Origin: Tamarix chinensis
Taxonomy: Eukaryota; Streptophyta; Magnoliopsida; Caryophyllales; Tamaricaceae
Length of the DNA: 64,000 bases
Reading direction: 5' to 3'
Assembly (NCBI GenBank): GCA_030549775.1
Contig: CM060171.1
Span: 6,719,265-6,783,264, forward strand
Of the stretch, positions 1 to 12,470 are shown piece by piece. The translations under genes and the position numbers were made by a program. The notes under the pieces are model-generated. The model worked only from the letters and a program-made list of their open reading frames with translations. It was not told where the DNA came from and ran no database searches. The stretch's first letter is position 1; each line of letters starts with the position of its first letter.

Positions 1-955
1 GGTAGTAGCCTTTATACCAACCTGTGGTTTTGGTAGTAGACTTCGTGCCTGCCTATAGTTTTGGTAGTAGCCTTTGTGTCTACCTGTGGTTTCGGTAGCA
101 GCCTTTGAGCTTACCTATAATATTATGTATTTTATTATATTATACTTGTAAGTATACTAGTGATGATATGGATCCTAGTATATTATACCCGTGAACATAC
201 CTGCGATGTATGTAATTGGTTGGGATTGATGATGAGACATGAATTATGCTATGAGGGTTAAAATTGTGATGTAGAGTTGGGTTTTAATTATTACTTCAGA
301 GAGTTTCTCTGGGATGTTCATTAGTAAGTTCGGTTATTTTAGATGAATAAATATGAGTAGTATGTGACCTTGATGGAATTTGATTATCTAAATGATTATT
401 ATATCTCAATCCTTGTATGTGTATGTATAGGTCTTATACCATGTTAGTTATATGCCTTGTATGTTTTCCATGTTGGTTTTTCATACTAGTTTGGTATAAA
501 GGGTTGCTCAATACCATTGTACTGAAGGGTTCATTCTCATGGACCCCTGCCTATTCAATGAGTAGTGGACTTTGCAGGTTAGCCTATGAGTTCAATCAAA
601 TGCTAGTAGTTCAGATTTAAGATTGTAGGACTATTCGGTGTCTCTGTTGCTATCTTATTTTCAATTGTATTTGGAACCTTATGTCCTCTTATAATTTCTC
701 TCTTGAGTTTTGTAAACTACTGATGTTATTTTTAATTAGCATGGTATTTATCTAACGTTCTCTCTATTCTGATTTCTGTAATCATATTATTAATCTAAGT
801 AGAGTAATGATTTCAGCCTTAGTAATTGGTATGAGAATGGTAGAAAATCGGACTTGTACCAAGTGTGGTAGTAACACCCTTCATTTTTATTATTTTAGCT
901 TCTGCGCTTAACTCTGCAAATAAATTTTTTCAGTATTAAATTTTGGGGTGTTACA
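1..955 (+). repeat. Long-LTR-family copy P1, 3' part
   Basis: The right-hand end of a long repeat belonging to a family seen many times in this window. It enters from the left edge with a minisatellite (about 30 bp unit, containing GGTAGTAGCC, positions 1-115). It then passes through family-conserved sequence (CCATGTTGGTTTTTCATACT near 469; TTGTACCAAGTGTGG near 855) and ends GGGGTGTTACA at 955. Homologous ends finish at 3825, 8458 and 56940. The terminal TG...CA form and the length suggest an LTR, probably of a Ty3/gypsy element. That class is inferred, because no gypsy polyprotein is present. Confidence 0.6.
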
Positions 956-3825
956 TGCATCACCCTCCACCACAACCCTCATCACACCATCACCACCTAG
1001 TAGCCTTTCCTTCCTTCTAGCGTTGCATTGTCGAGTTCAATGCCACCACCGACCACATCCACCTCAGCCTTCCCCAACCCCTTTGACATTCTCTATTGCT
1101 ATCATCCCTTTCCTTTTGCTTGCACTACCCCACTGAGCCCAATACCACCACTACCACCCTTCATTTGGCCCTCCCCATCATAAACCCCCTCCTACATCAT
1201 CCCACCTCACAGCCACCATCCCAACCCAACCAACCGAGCCTAATGTCACCCTTCCAGTTGCCACTAGTCGGTCTCCCGAACCAACACCAACCATCTCCAC
1301 CCCTGCCTCATCCATCCTCCTCGAACCTTTTCCAGCCATCTAACCCTTTCCTCGTGCACAACTCACATGGCATGCACACTATGAGGCAATTTTGGTTTTA
1401 ATAATTTTTGGTACCTATTTTAAAAAGGGTATTTTGATAATTTTGGAAAGTAAATACTTTAATATTGTAGTTATTATTTTATTTGTTAAATATTAATTCA
1501 GTAATTGTGGTATTATTTTTTAGTACAGATGTTTGATTAGCGGAGTCTCATAATTTTTAGTAGGATAACTCTAATTTGCATTTTTACTAGAAAATAAATA
1601 ACTTTTATAATCTTCTAAAATGTTAGGCATCAAACGATAACATATTAGGGTTTTTGTATTTAATATATGTTAAGCAGGATTCATTATGTTAAAATTATAT
1701 GTTATTCAATGCGTCATCAAAATCAATAAAAAGAGAATGTTATCATATGTAAAATATTTTGGGTACAAAAGTATGGAAAAAATAATCTTTTATGATTATG
1801 TATACCATGTACATAGAAAGTGATAGGCTGAGCATGCTTAGATGTATTTATGGAATAATAATTAAGGAGGTGTGTCCTAGGGGTAATTTGGTTATTTTGA
1901 GTGTATTATGATATTTATCCTAACAAGCATGTCTAATGTGTATTATATGTTGTTGAGCATGAGATTATTTGATTATGGATGTATTAGATATGAATGCTAT
2001 GGTTTTATTTACAAAATCTTGAATATGAGCAAAATGATCACTTAGTGTATCTAATAATTTAATTGCACAATAAATCATTTCATTACTATGTTTTAGTTTT
2101 TCATGACAAATATATAAATAAAATGTATTTAGTAATTAAAGAGGATGTTGATGTGGTAATTTTGATCTCGGGGGAATTTTGGTCATTTTCGGCCTAATAC
2201 TCCAAAATGTGAATAATTGAGCCTATGATGGCCTTAGCATGTTTTTATGATTGACCTTAGTAATGTACTTATTTATCGATATCTTAAATAATTGGAAAAT
2301 GAATAAAATGGTTAAATATGGAAAATGAATATATGTGATTGATTGTGATTTTGTGGTCACCATAATAAAATACTATTACTTAAAGTAAAATACCTCAAGA
2401 TTGGGTATGGTAACTTTTTAGGGGTCACTACCCTAAAGACATGGTTTATCCCATGGTTGATTTTGGATATTTGCCTGTGTGCCTTAATGCCCCCACTAGA
2501 CCTTATATCTTACTTTATTTATCTATATGGACTGATAGGGGGTATGTATACTTATGGATTAGGTACCTTAGTTGGTAGGGTATTGTCTTACCTTTGTGTA
2601 CTAGTACGAACAGGGTACCTTTACATCCTTAGGTTAATAGTTGATATGATACTATGTTACCTTGGACGCCAGTATGACAGGTGTACCTTAGTGTCTCTAG
2701 GTTGATTGATCTCTCTTTGAGTAAATAAAAATGGAAATGATTGATGGATTATTGGAGTATTTGATTGGTCTGTAACAGACTTTGTACCTACCTATGGTTT
2801 GGTAGTAGCCTTTATGCCTACATTTGGTTTGGTAGTAGCATTTATACCTACTTGTGGTTTAGTAGTAGCCTTTGTGCCTGCCTATGGTTTGGTAGTAGCC
2901 TTCATGCCTACCTATGGTTTGGTAGTAGCCTTCATGCCTACCTGTCATTTGGTAGTAGCCTTCATGCCTACCTGTTATTCCATAGCAGTGTTTGTGCCTA
3001 CCTGTGTTTTGGTAGCACCCTTCATGCCTACCTATGATGCTATATATTGTTATTAGTCTGTGACCATAATCCTACATGTGTTATGAGGTTTATTGGTATT
3101 GATAATAAGATATGTGATAAGTTGTTATTGTATTGGTTTTGGGTTGATATTGTTTCTACTTTAAAGAATATCTATTGGATGTTCGAATGGTAAGTTTCAG
3201 TTTGATCCAAATGAACGAGTATGAATAGTATATGGCCTTGGTGGTATGTGTTTATATGAATGATCATTGCATTTCAATCCTCCTATGTATATTTAAATGT
3301 CTTGTACCATATTTTGGTGTATGATTTGTATATATTTCATGTTGGTTTTTCATATTAGTTATGTATAAAGGGTTGCTTAGTACCATTATATGGAAGGGTT
3401 AATTTTGGGGCCCCTACCTATTCAATGAGCAGTAGACTTTGTAGGTCAACTTATAAGTTCACTCAAAAGCTGGTACTTTAGATTAAGAGCCTAAGACTAT
3501 CAAGTGTCTTTTTGTCATATTTGACTTCGGTTGTACTTTGATGATTGTGTCTTCCTGCTCTTTCTCTCTTTTAAGTTTTATAATCACTTATGTTGGTTTT
3601 ATTTATCACAATACTTATCTATCTTTCCTCTCTATTATGTTTCTTGAAATCATGTTATTAATTTAAACGGAGTAATGATTTTAGCCTTAGCACTTGGTAT
3701 AAGAATGTTATAGGACACCGGACTTGTACCAAGTGTGGCAATAATACTCTTAATTTCTATTATTTAGTTTCCACGATTAACTTTTTAAAACGAAAATTTC
3801 AAGTCTTAAAAGTTGGAGTGCTACA
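956..3825 (+). repeat. Long-LTR-family copy P2
   Basis: A second plus-sense copy of the TGTAACACC family. It begins in mid-element with the C/A-rich Pro/Ser-encoding segment (956-1390) that faces copy P1, so P1 is probably inserted inside P2. It continues through AT-rich sequence, the 'CCTAAAGACATGGTTTATCC' block (2430) and a minisatellite (2775-3035), to the end GGAGTGCTACA at 3825. Small open frames inside, such as 948-1401, are low-complexity and not credible genes. Confidence 0.55.
2775..3035 (+). repeat. Minisatellite, about 30-bp unit
   Basis: About eight or nine head-to-tail copies of a 30-bp unit containing TATGGTTTGGTAGTAGCCTT and a variable CATGCCTACC stretch. The same unit opens the window (1-115), and its reverse complement appears near 60790-60895 in a minus-sense copy. 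Because 30 is a multiple of three, the block gives fake repetitive open frames in two phases. Confidence 0.85.
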
Positions 3826-5700
3826 AAGATACCCTGATTGCACTAGCATATGAAGGTAGCGCAATATTCTTCTAAGAAGGACACCTAATCTATATGTATG
3901 CATACCCTTTATATGTCTACAAAACTAAATAAAGTAAGATATAGGATCTTAAGGCACACTAGTAATAATCCATAATCAATGGTGGACTAAACCATGTCTT
4001 TAGCGTATCTACCCCTAAAGAGACATCATTTCTGATCTCGAGGTATTTCACTTTAAGTATTAATATTATATTACAGTGACCATGAAATCCAAATTAATCA
4101 CATAAATCCACTTTCCATGCTTAACCATTTTTACTCATTTTCTATTCATTTAAGATAACCATAAACAAGGTTAATACTAAAGTCAACTCACCATCTACTA
4201 AGGCCATCCTAGGTCAAATTATTCATATTTGGGTGCATTAGGCTAAAAAAGACCAAAATGCCCTGAGGCCATAATTACCACATTATCATCCAATTAAAAT
4301 ACTAATTATATTTTATTTATTGATTTATCATAAAAAAAAGGCTAAAATACAATAATTAAATTAGTCAAATGACCATTTTTCTCTTGTACATGATTTTGCA
4401 CTTAAACCCCTAGCATTCGTATCTAATCCATCAAGAATCAAATAATCTCATGTTTAATAATATATAATACACATTAGGCATGTTTAGTAGCACATATAAC
4501 ATAGTATACTTAAAAAGACCAAGTTTCCCCTAGGACACGCACAGAATATTAATAATCATGCCAAAACACGCCTAAGTATGCTCAACTTATCATTTTACGC
4601 GTACACATCATACATACTCTTTTCCCAACATTAGAGCCATTTTAACATACCTTTTCAATTACAATATTTCACATAAGACATCATGATCCTTTTTTTTCGA
4701 TTTTTATGCTAACAATAATAATAAAATAATCATAATGTAATGAATCATACTTGACATAATTTATAAAACAAACTTTAATGAGCTATCATACAATATCTAT
4801 CATTTTAGTAAAGTATAAGGATTATTTGATTGTTCGCAGAAGCACAAATAACAAGTAACCCGTAGGTATATATCAAGCTCCACTAATTAAATTTTTATAC
4901 CTAAAAATAATATCACATTACCCATATTAATATTTAGCTAATAAAATAATAATTTATATTAAAATATTTATTAAATAAAAAATTACTAAAATGCTCATAA
5001 GTTGAAATTTGGGTAAATTTTTTATGCATGTCTTCTATATGTTTGTAGAGCTAAATAGAGTAAGATATAGGGTCTGACTAGGGCACTAAGGTACACTAGA
5101 AAAAAGTCCATAAGCAACTATAGGTTAACAACATATATTTAGGGTTGCTACTCCTAATGAGTCATAATTTATTATCTCAAGGTATTTTACATTAAATATT
5201 AATATTTTAATAAGGTGACCACAATTTCTCACAATAATAGCATAGATCAAATTTTCATACTTAAACAATTTTACTCATACTTAAACATTCGAAATAACCA
5301 TAACCAAGGTCAATACCAAGTTCAACATTAAAAATCTACTAAAGCCATCATAGGTTCAATTATTCACATTTGTATGCAGTAGGTAAAAAATAATTAAAAT
5401 GCCCCTAAGACCATAATTACCACATTATCATCCATTTTAAATACTAATTTTATTTTTTTATTAATTTATCATGAAAATGATAAAATACAATAATTAAATT
5501 ATTTAACATGAAAATAAATTATCAAACCCATAAAATGACCATTTACCCGTATACATGATTTAGCACATAAAACTCTATCATATATATCTAATTCATCCAA
5601 AATCTCTTATTCCCTTGCGCAAAAATAAATAATACATATTAGGCATGCTTATCAGGATAAATATCATGATATGATTTAAAAGACCAAAATACCCTTAGGG

Positions 5701-5751
<51 letters not shown>

Positions 5752-6930
5752 CTAAAACATGCGACTTTAAAACATCAAATCACATACTTATACGCTTAAC
5801 GATAATTAAGACATGTAAAGCATTCATATCATAATAAATATTATGATACAATTTAATGACCAAATTGCCCATATGAAACATAATAATAATTATTATATTA
5901 AAAATACATTTAAGCATGCTCAACCTATTATATCAGACATACATGACATGTATAATTTATTTGCAATATTAAACCCATTTTAACATGCTTTGGTACACAA
6001 TAATTTTTATAAATTAACATGCTCCATTTTACCAAATTTTGTACTAACATTATTAGGCAATTAATTTCAACACGACAAACATTCTTAATAAAACTTATAC
6101 ATCAAAACTCTAATATACTATCATGGGATATCTAACATTTTAATAGAGTATATGGATTACCTAATTTTTAGCAAAAGCACAAATTATAGTAACCTACTAA
6201 AATTTATTATGCTCTACTAATAAACCTTTTATGCCTAAAAATAATACCACATTAACCATATTAATATTTAACCCATAAAATAATACTTTTTATAAAAATA
6301 TTTATTAAATAAAAATACCAAAATGCCCTCAAGTTGAAAAATGGGTACAAATATTGCAAACCTCATGCTACATGAGTTTGGGTATGCAAGAAGGGTTGTA
6401 GAAGGGTTGGGATTTGGTGGTCAAGGATGGTACTATGAGGTGGAGTAGCTAGAAACAATGAGGGATGCATGTGGTGCTTTAGGCGATGGCTAAGGTTAAG
6501 TGGAAAGTTGGTGTCAGTAATGAGAGGTACAGTTGGAAGTAGGGGGAGGAGTGTGAGGATGGGCACAAGCTAGGCAGAGAGGCATAGAGATGGGCTAGGT
6601 TGTGGTGAATAGGGATTGAGGCTAAGTGGTGATGATGGTTGGGTGATGGGTTAAGTGGTGTGGTACAAAGGAGAGGTGAGGCACAACTAGGGGAGGTTGG
6701 TAGTGACAAGGTTGAGGGAGAAAAGGGTTGGGAGTGAATATGATGGCGGCATTAGGTTGTTGTTTCCATGAGGAGGTCGAGGTAGAGCTAGAGTGGTGGT
6801 GAATTGGTGGCATGAGGATGGCGTTGGTTTATAACAAGGTTGGAAAGGGCTACAAGGGAGGACAATGTTATAAAGAGGAGCTAGAAACAATGGAAAGTGA
6901 ATAAGTATGTGGTTGTTATGCTTCTTGTGA
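3826..6930 (-). repeat. Long-LTR-family copy in minus sense (M1/M2), internally duplicated
   Basis: A minus-sense stretch of the same family as P1/P2. Its motifs occur in reverse order, for example the 'ACTAGCATATGAAGG' block at 3841 also seen at 61062, and 'GAGTAAGATATAG' at 5059. Positions about 3890-5030 and 5031-6352 are diverged copies of the same 1.1-1.3 kb segment, joined directly. The second copy runs on into the G-rich complement of the Pro/Ser segment (6360-6900). An abrupt switch to plus-sense sequence follows near 6930. A TAA microsatellite sits at 5705-5750. Confidence 0.5.
5705..5750. repeat. (TAA)n microsatellite
   Basis: About fifteen uninterrupted TAA/AAT units in the second half of the minus-sense repeat copy. 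Confidence 0.9.
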
Positions 6931-8458
6931 TCACCTTAATTGAGACACTAACAGTTAAAGTGGAAGACCTTGAAATTGAAAATGGTGGCTCTTTAGAGGT
7001 CGTTACCCTAAAGACGTGGTTTATCCCATGATTATTCTAGTATTTGCTGGTGTGCCTTTGTGCCCTAGCCAAGTCCTATATCTTAATTTATCTAGCTCTA
7101 CGGACCTATTTAGATGGTATGTATACTTATGGATTAGGTGTCTTTATCGGTAGGGTACTGTGTAGCTTGTATGCACCAGTATGATCAAGGTACCTTTGCG
7201 TCCCTAGGTTGATGGTTGAAGGGTACTGAGTCGCTTATATACACCGGTATGACCAGTGTACCTTCGTATCTCTGGGTTCTTGATCTCTCCCTTGAGACAA
7301 ATAAATGGAACTATTATGCTAATTAAAAATGGAAAACACTAATCATGTAAAGTGAAAGACGATTGAGCCAAGCCCAAATGGATTATATTATGAATACCAA
7401 TCCACCGGTTATAATAGTGGCCCAGGAGCGTTTTGTCCTAGAAGATGTATATGTGTACCGATCCATCGGTTATAATAGTATCCTAGGAGTGCTTTATCCT
7501 GAAAGATGTATATATGTATTCTAGTCCACCAGCTATAATAGTGGGGGTCCGGAGCTCAATAAACTAAATCTTGGATGTGAATAAATCATGGAAAATACTA
7601 ACCACTTATAGTGGAACACCATGTGAGTCGAGACCAGACCGATCCACTGGTGATAATAGTGGTCAGGAGCCTTTTTCCCTAAAGACCAATCCACGAGTAA
7701 ATAATAGTGGTCAAGAGCATTATTCCCTGCATGTTTCTAGCCCATCGGCTATAATAGTGAGATTCCCGCACTTACATGGATATAATTTGAGGTATGATGA
7801 TTAAATAATGATTGATTAATGGCTTAAGGCCAAAAGTATTGATTTCACGTTATGATCTATTGACATGACATAAGTTGGCTTCAGTGCTTACCCCTGCCTG
7901 GGGTAGGTGATGGACTTGCTAAGTAAGTGGATGTTGTGTTATGCATTTCTTATTATATATGTATACTGCTTGTGCATAATGTGTTGCATGCGGGCCTGCC
8001 TTTCAATGTGGTTTAAAGGGTTACTCAGCACTATAGTACTGAAGGGTTCCATTGGTAGGCCCCTACCTATTTAATGGGCAGTGTCCCTTATAGATCCATT
8101 ACAAGTGTTATTCAGGAGGGCTTAGGTATGAGAGTAGGGATTATCCAAAAATCCTTAAGGTACTTCTCCCACTCCTTTTAATTTTTTGGTAAATAATTAT
8201 ACTCTCGTAACCACTAACTGTGGGCCTATATCTTTTGTAACGATTTCAGTGCGCTACTTTGTTTTAAATTGAATTTGTATAAATCATGTTCTATTTCTTT
8301 TTAGACTTAGCACTTGGTACTGCAACGGTAGGAGTAAACCGGTCTGGTACTAAGTGTAGCAGTAATATCCCCGAAATTCATAGTTTTGTTTTCTTTGCTT
8401 CTGCTATTTTCTTTTAATAAAACGAAATTTTTCAGTAGTGAATTTTGGTGGTGTTATA
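6930..8458 (+). repeat. Long-LTR-family copy P3, 3' part
   Basis: A plus-sense copy whose 3' end reads TTGGTGGTGTTATA at 8458 (family consensus GGTGTTACA). It carries the 'CCCTAAAGACGTGGTTTATC' block (7008) also found in P2 at 2430. Instead of the 30-bp minisatellite it contains a different tandem block (7395-7760). It also has the conserved 'AGCACTTGGTAC...GGTACTAAGTGTAGCAG' segment near 8306-8362. Confidence 0.6.
7395..7760 (+). repeat. Tandem block, about 65-75-bp unit, within copy P3
   Basis: Five or six degenerate units built around 'CCGGTTATAATAGTGG' followed by 'CAGGAGC' and 'TTTTGTCCT', at about 7401, 7464, 7527, 7640, 7690 and 7740. This block sits where other copies of the family carry a 30-bp minisatellite. 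Confidence 0.7.
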
Positions 8459-10797
8459 TTAACAATTGTAGTATCAATACAACTCGTTCTAGAAAAATAT
8501 AACCACCCTTATCGAGGCAACATACAATACATGGGACATGGTAATAAGCATAAATAAGGCATACAATATTAAATCATTATCATATAGGATATGGGAATAA
8601 AGCAATAGTAACACATTACAAGATAGCATGCAATAATATTTGAGCATAGATGAAATTCGAACATAAGGAGAAGGAACTCAAAGCCTAACAAATATCACAA
8701 AATTTTGGTTATTTTTTTCACTTAGAGGCATAGACTTACAACTCTACCCTAGGCTAATAGAGCACAAGGGCCCACTAAGAGGATACAATACTGATCTAGG
8801 CTCAATGTTAATTAGGTCCTTGTACTCTACAACAACTAAACCCATAAATAAAATATCATATGAATCAAAGCTCAACAATAATTGGCTTGACTAGTGCTTT
8901 ATGGTAACCAAACATGTAAATATGTTTGGGGCTAATAGAGCATAATGACCTATATGAGTAGGGCTATAAATGAGCTAAGCTAGTTTGGTATTCGACTCAG
9001 ATCGGTTCATTTTTTGGCTTTGGTTCTTGAGCTAGGCTCGTTAAAAGCTCGGTTCGGCTCATTCATTTAATTAAACGAGTTGAGCCTAAACGTTATTTTA
9101 GGCTCATTTAGTTAAGCGAGCCGAGCCTGAGATTAGGGGTATTCGACTCAACTCAACTCGTTTATGTAACATGAGTATCATAACACCATTGAGCATAAGA
9201 ATAATTACATAGTATAACTAATTTATTTAATATTAATTATTACTATCAATTTATATTACTAATAATAATAATTAGTAATATTGGTGATTATTTACTTATA
9301 TATCATTGTTAAAAATAATAATAATAATTAATACTAATATGAGTTATTATTCTAAATACTAATTATTATCATTAATATTAATTATAATTACTTATTACTA
9401 TAAATTATGATTACTAATTATATTAATTCTTAATAATATATTCCTTTATGAAAAATATTACTAATAATAATTAATTATAATATTTATTAATTATGATTAT
9501 TATAAAAAATATTAGTAATATGAAGTATTAATTATTATAACTTATTAAAATTAAATTTATAAAAAATATATTACAAGAATATATTTTATTAAAGTAAAGA
9601 GTATACAAAATGATGAATATACATCAATTTATTTCAGATAAGATGCGTTAGTAAACACCATTATTACTTTAGACATAAATAAGATGTGCCTACCAAACAT
9701 AATTATTATTTCAGATACATTATTATTTTAGAACAAATTACATTTTAAATAGAAAAAAAAAATTAACACTTAGTATTATAATTGTTATCCATCAATTATT
9801 ATTAGTTATTGTTATATAGTATTATCTATATGATATACAAATTGTTTAAAATACATTTTAGACTTAAATAAATATTTATGCATTCATATCTTTGAAATAC
9901 TATTCAAATAATTGGCACTCATAGGATGACTTTATATCCTTTTCTTTTCTTTTATTCAATAAGGAATAATTATAGGATGGCTTTATTTGTCCATATATGT
10001 ATATCAGCTTAACACGAATGTTGTATATGATAAGTTTTTCAAAATACATAGTAACATTTCCTTCTGTTCATTTTATTAGACTCAAGATGTCTTAACTCTA
10101 TATGTATTTTTATCTTATTCATTATATCTACATCATACACTTCCGAAACATTACATTCTTTCCATAATAAGTAATTAATATAACCATCAATATCTTAAGA
10201 TAAAAATAAATATTAAAAATTTATTTAGGTATAAAAAATGAAGATAAATTATGATGAATACTTTAAAATAATATTTGAATAATGTTAATCTAATCTAAGT
10301 AAAAGATATTTTAAATGTGTTTGAATTAAAGTGAATAAAAATTATACTAGTTAAGTGATCTCCTTCACCTCAATTACCTCTAATAATAAAATTAATAAAA
10401 AATAATACAATTCTGATGTATACTTTTAACTTTTAAATATTTATAAATAAAGTGAATGATTTCATTTATTCTGAAATATAGACACTTGAAGATTAGGGGT
10501 TAAAAGCTAAAAACCTACCAAACATCTCTTCAGATAAAAAGAAAAAGATAAATAAATTATTGTCAAACATTTACCTCATATCCCATGAAGTACGGGATGG
10601 GTGACATTTTTCGTCTTGAAAACTTCCATTCACCGCTTTTAGTTCCAAAAACATTCTCTTGTTATTTTCCGTTTCAAAAATTTTTAATAATAAAATTGGT
10701 ACCGAAAACATTCAATTAATTTTTTTTAATATTTATTAATAATTTACATTAATTAAAATAAATAATAATTTTTTATTTTTTCTTAATTTTAGTATAT
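8459..10797. other. AT-rich intergenic stretch, no gene seen
   Basis: No credible coding sequence was found. A short island at about 8990-9175 is rich in GAGCC/GGCTC words (GCTCGGTTCGGCTC, GCGAGCCGAGCC). It resembles a dispersed plant repeat but has no clear ends. The rest (9180-10797) is very AT-rich, with many short ATTAATA-type runs. Confidence 0.5.
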
Positions 10798-10800
10798 TAA

Positions 10801-10840
10801 CAGTCTGTTTGGTTTAAGAAAAATAATGAGAAAAGGAAAA
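10801..10840 (+). repeat. Left terminal inverted repeat of Harbinger-like element
   Basis: A 40-base segment beginning CAGTCTGTTTGGTTTAAG. It pairs with the reverse complement of 19033-19072 with about eight mismatches, and is preceded by TAA. Confidence 0.65.
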
Positions 10841-11096
10841 AAAATTAGAAGAAAAATATTTAGGTGTTGTTTAATTATTAGAAAAATTGTAAAGAAAGAA
10901 AATAAGGAGAAAAGGGTGGGGGATTATTATACCGCATCATTTTCCTCAGCTAAACCTGATAAAAATAACAGGGAAGGAAATCAATCGACTCCCCTGACTC
11001 AAGAGCCTGGCCTCCATCGTCTTCTGCTTCCTTCTCCTTCGTTCTCCATAACAGACTGCGAAGCTTTCATTCTGCTCCATCAACTCCATCCATCTC

Positions 11097-11224
11097 ATGG
11101 CTCCTCCACAATTTCGGCAGAAGCTTCCCGTGGGTCATTCATTGAGTGCGAACTCCACCTTCCAGGCAACCCGTCGCCGGCTTAGCCCTCTCGATCTACC
11201 GGTCTATCATTTCAAAATGTCCAG
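11097..11224 (+). pseudogene. Orphan first-exon-like coding segment
   Basis: An ATG at 11097 opens a 42-codon frame (MAPPQFRQKLPVGHSL...) that ends at a strong splice donor, AG|GTATGT (11224/11225). It is more GC-rich than its AT-rich surroundings. The sequence before it (10970-11096) is C/T-rich, like a plant 5' UTR, and the sequence after it looks like a first intron. No second exon in a matching phase was found on this strand, and the protein family was not recognised. It is most simply read as a gene 5' end captured by the surrounding transposon, but it could be the start of an unidentified real gene. Confidence 0.35.
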
Positions 11225-11829
11225 GTATGTGTTAAGTTAGTTAGTAGCAATTGAATTTAGAAGCCCTAATCTTATTTCGTTTTGCGTGGAATGATTGTAT
11301 ATCTGCTAAGTTAGTTTAGTTGAAAATTGAATCCATAGCATCTCGGTTCTATGATATTTTTTTCTTGACAACAAACGGATAGCATAGTGGTTGTTGCTGC
11401 AAATCATTGAGCAGTTATATTCCGGGAGGCATTCCTGGATCTGTAATTTTATTGATTTATATCCCTCTGTTATTGGGTTGAGTCAAGTTGTGATCCCCCC
11501 ACCCCAATTTATGTGTTTTGTTGCGCTAAACGACATGTGTTGGGTGTTTGAAATATTTGAGGTGATGGTCGTGGTCCTAGTCCTGTCTATCATCTGTATG
11601 AAGAAATGTCTGGCTTTAGTAATGGCAAGTGCATGTTTTGAGTTAGTTATTGTAATGAGTGGTTTGATGCTATAAATGGCTTCTGGTTTTTGAGTTTCTA
11701 GCTTTAACAGTTGCCAATGTAGAAGTGTGTTTTTGTTTCTGAAAAGTCGACAAAAATTTATTATGTCTAGCTCCCGTCTACCTGTTTTTAACAACGTGGT
11801 GCTTCTTGTATATGGAATAGTGTTTACAC

Positions 11830-12106
11830 CTCCTGTGGAACTTGTAGCCATCATGTTAGTGCCAGCAGCATTGAAGTCAATGGTGTTTATCCTATGTTCA
11901 TATAAGGACTAGGTAGCTGACATTTTTCCAGCCCTGGTATCCCATATATTAAGCCTTTCAGGACCCTCACTGAAATACAAAGAGTTAGCATCATTGGGTG
12001 GTTGTGAAACAGAAAATAAAGCATCATCACTTGAATATACAAGATCAAACACTTCTTTCTGAACATCCATCAACCACAGAAGTCCATCATAATAACTTGA
12101 ATACAT
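11830..12106 (-). pseudogene. WDR76-like WD40-repeat gene fragment with in-frame stop
   Basis: Read on the minus strand from 12106, this encodes MYSSYYDGLLWLMDVQKEVF, then a segment with VYSSDDALFS, a LYFSEG-type strand and NIWDTRAGK. After an in-frame TAG (11911-11909) it resumes in the same frame with YEHRINTIDF and MMATSSTGG. This order matches the WD40 propeller of plant WD repeat-containing protein 76 (recalled family features, not a search). There the position of the TAG is normally Trp, so a single G-to-A change would explain it. A pyrimidine-rich tract plus CAG precedes 12106, as at a real intron-exon border. The match ends at AG|GT at 11830. Neither the N-terminal part nor the remaining propeller blades were found nearby. 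It is a fragment, probably captured at DNA level by the Harbinger-like element. Confidence 0.6.
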
Positions 12107-12470
12107 CTGCCCATCCAAAACAAAAACAAAAGCCAACTAAAGACATGAATACACAAGACCAAATATATTAACTTATTACATCAATCTAACTGCTGATTAC
12201 GGCAGAAAAGTTACAAATTTGATGGTGGTAAAGACACGCTACTAAAGATTAATGTTAGTTTGAAAGCATCCATAAAGTACAACAAACTCTTAATACTGTC
12301 GTCATAAGGGATCTATGTACATGAAATTGATGTAGCATCAACTTCAAACCAAAGTTACCATCACATGCAAGAACCATGATAATTTAAGATACACCAGAAA
12401 ATATCCCTTTAAAATAATAGGCCACACAAGAAATAACAGCAGTGGCAAAATTGTGTCTGTTATCTTGTTA

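Noticed and set aside
948..1401. Pro/Ser/His-rich protein genes
   Set aside because: Low-complexity C-rich DNA that recurs in each copy of the long-LTR family in different frames and orientations (6363-6890, 53499-54134, 63435-63644). No start context, domain or conserved frame.
2765..3056. Two overlapping repetitive-protein frames, or a CRISPR-like array
   Set aside because: A 30-bp minisatellite without spacers in a plant repeat. The frames stay open only because the unit is a multiple of three.
10801..11185. 119-aa protein starting MRKGKKIRRK
   Set aside because: The frame starts inside the transposon TIR and runs through a UTR-like leader; the better frame begins at 11097.
11830..12106. 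DDB2-type WD40 exon
   Set aside because: First considered, but the order of motifs (VYSSDD, RINTIDF, MATSST) fits plant WDR76 better than DDB2.
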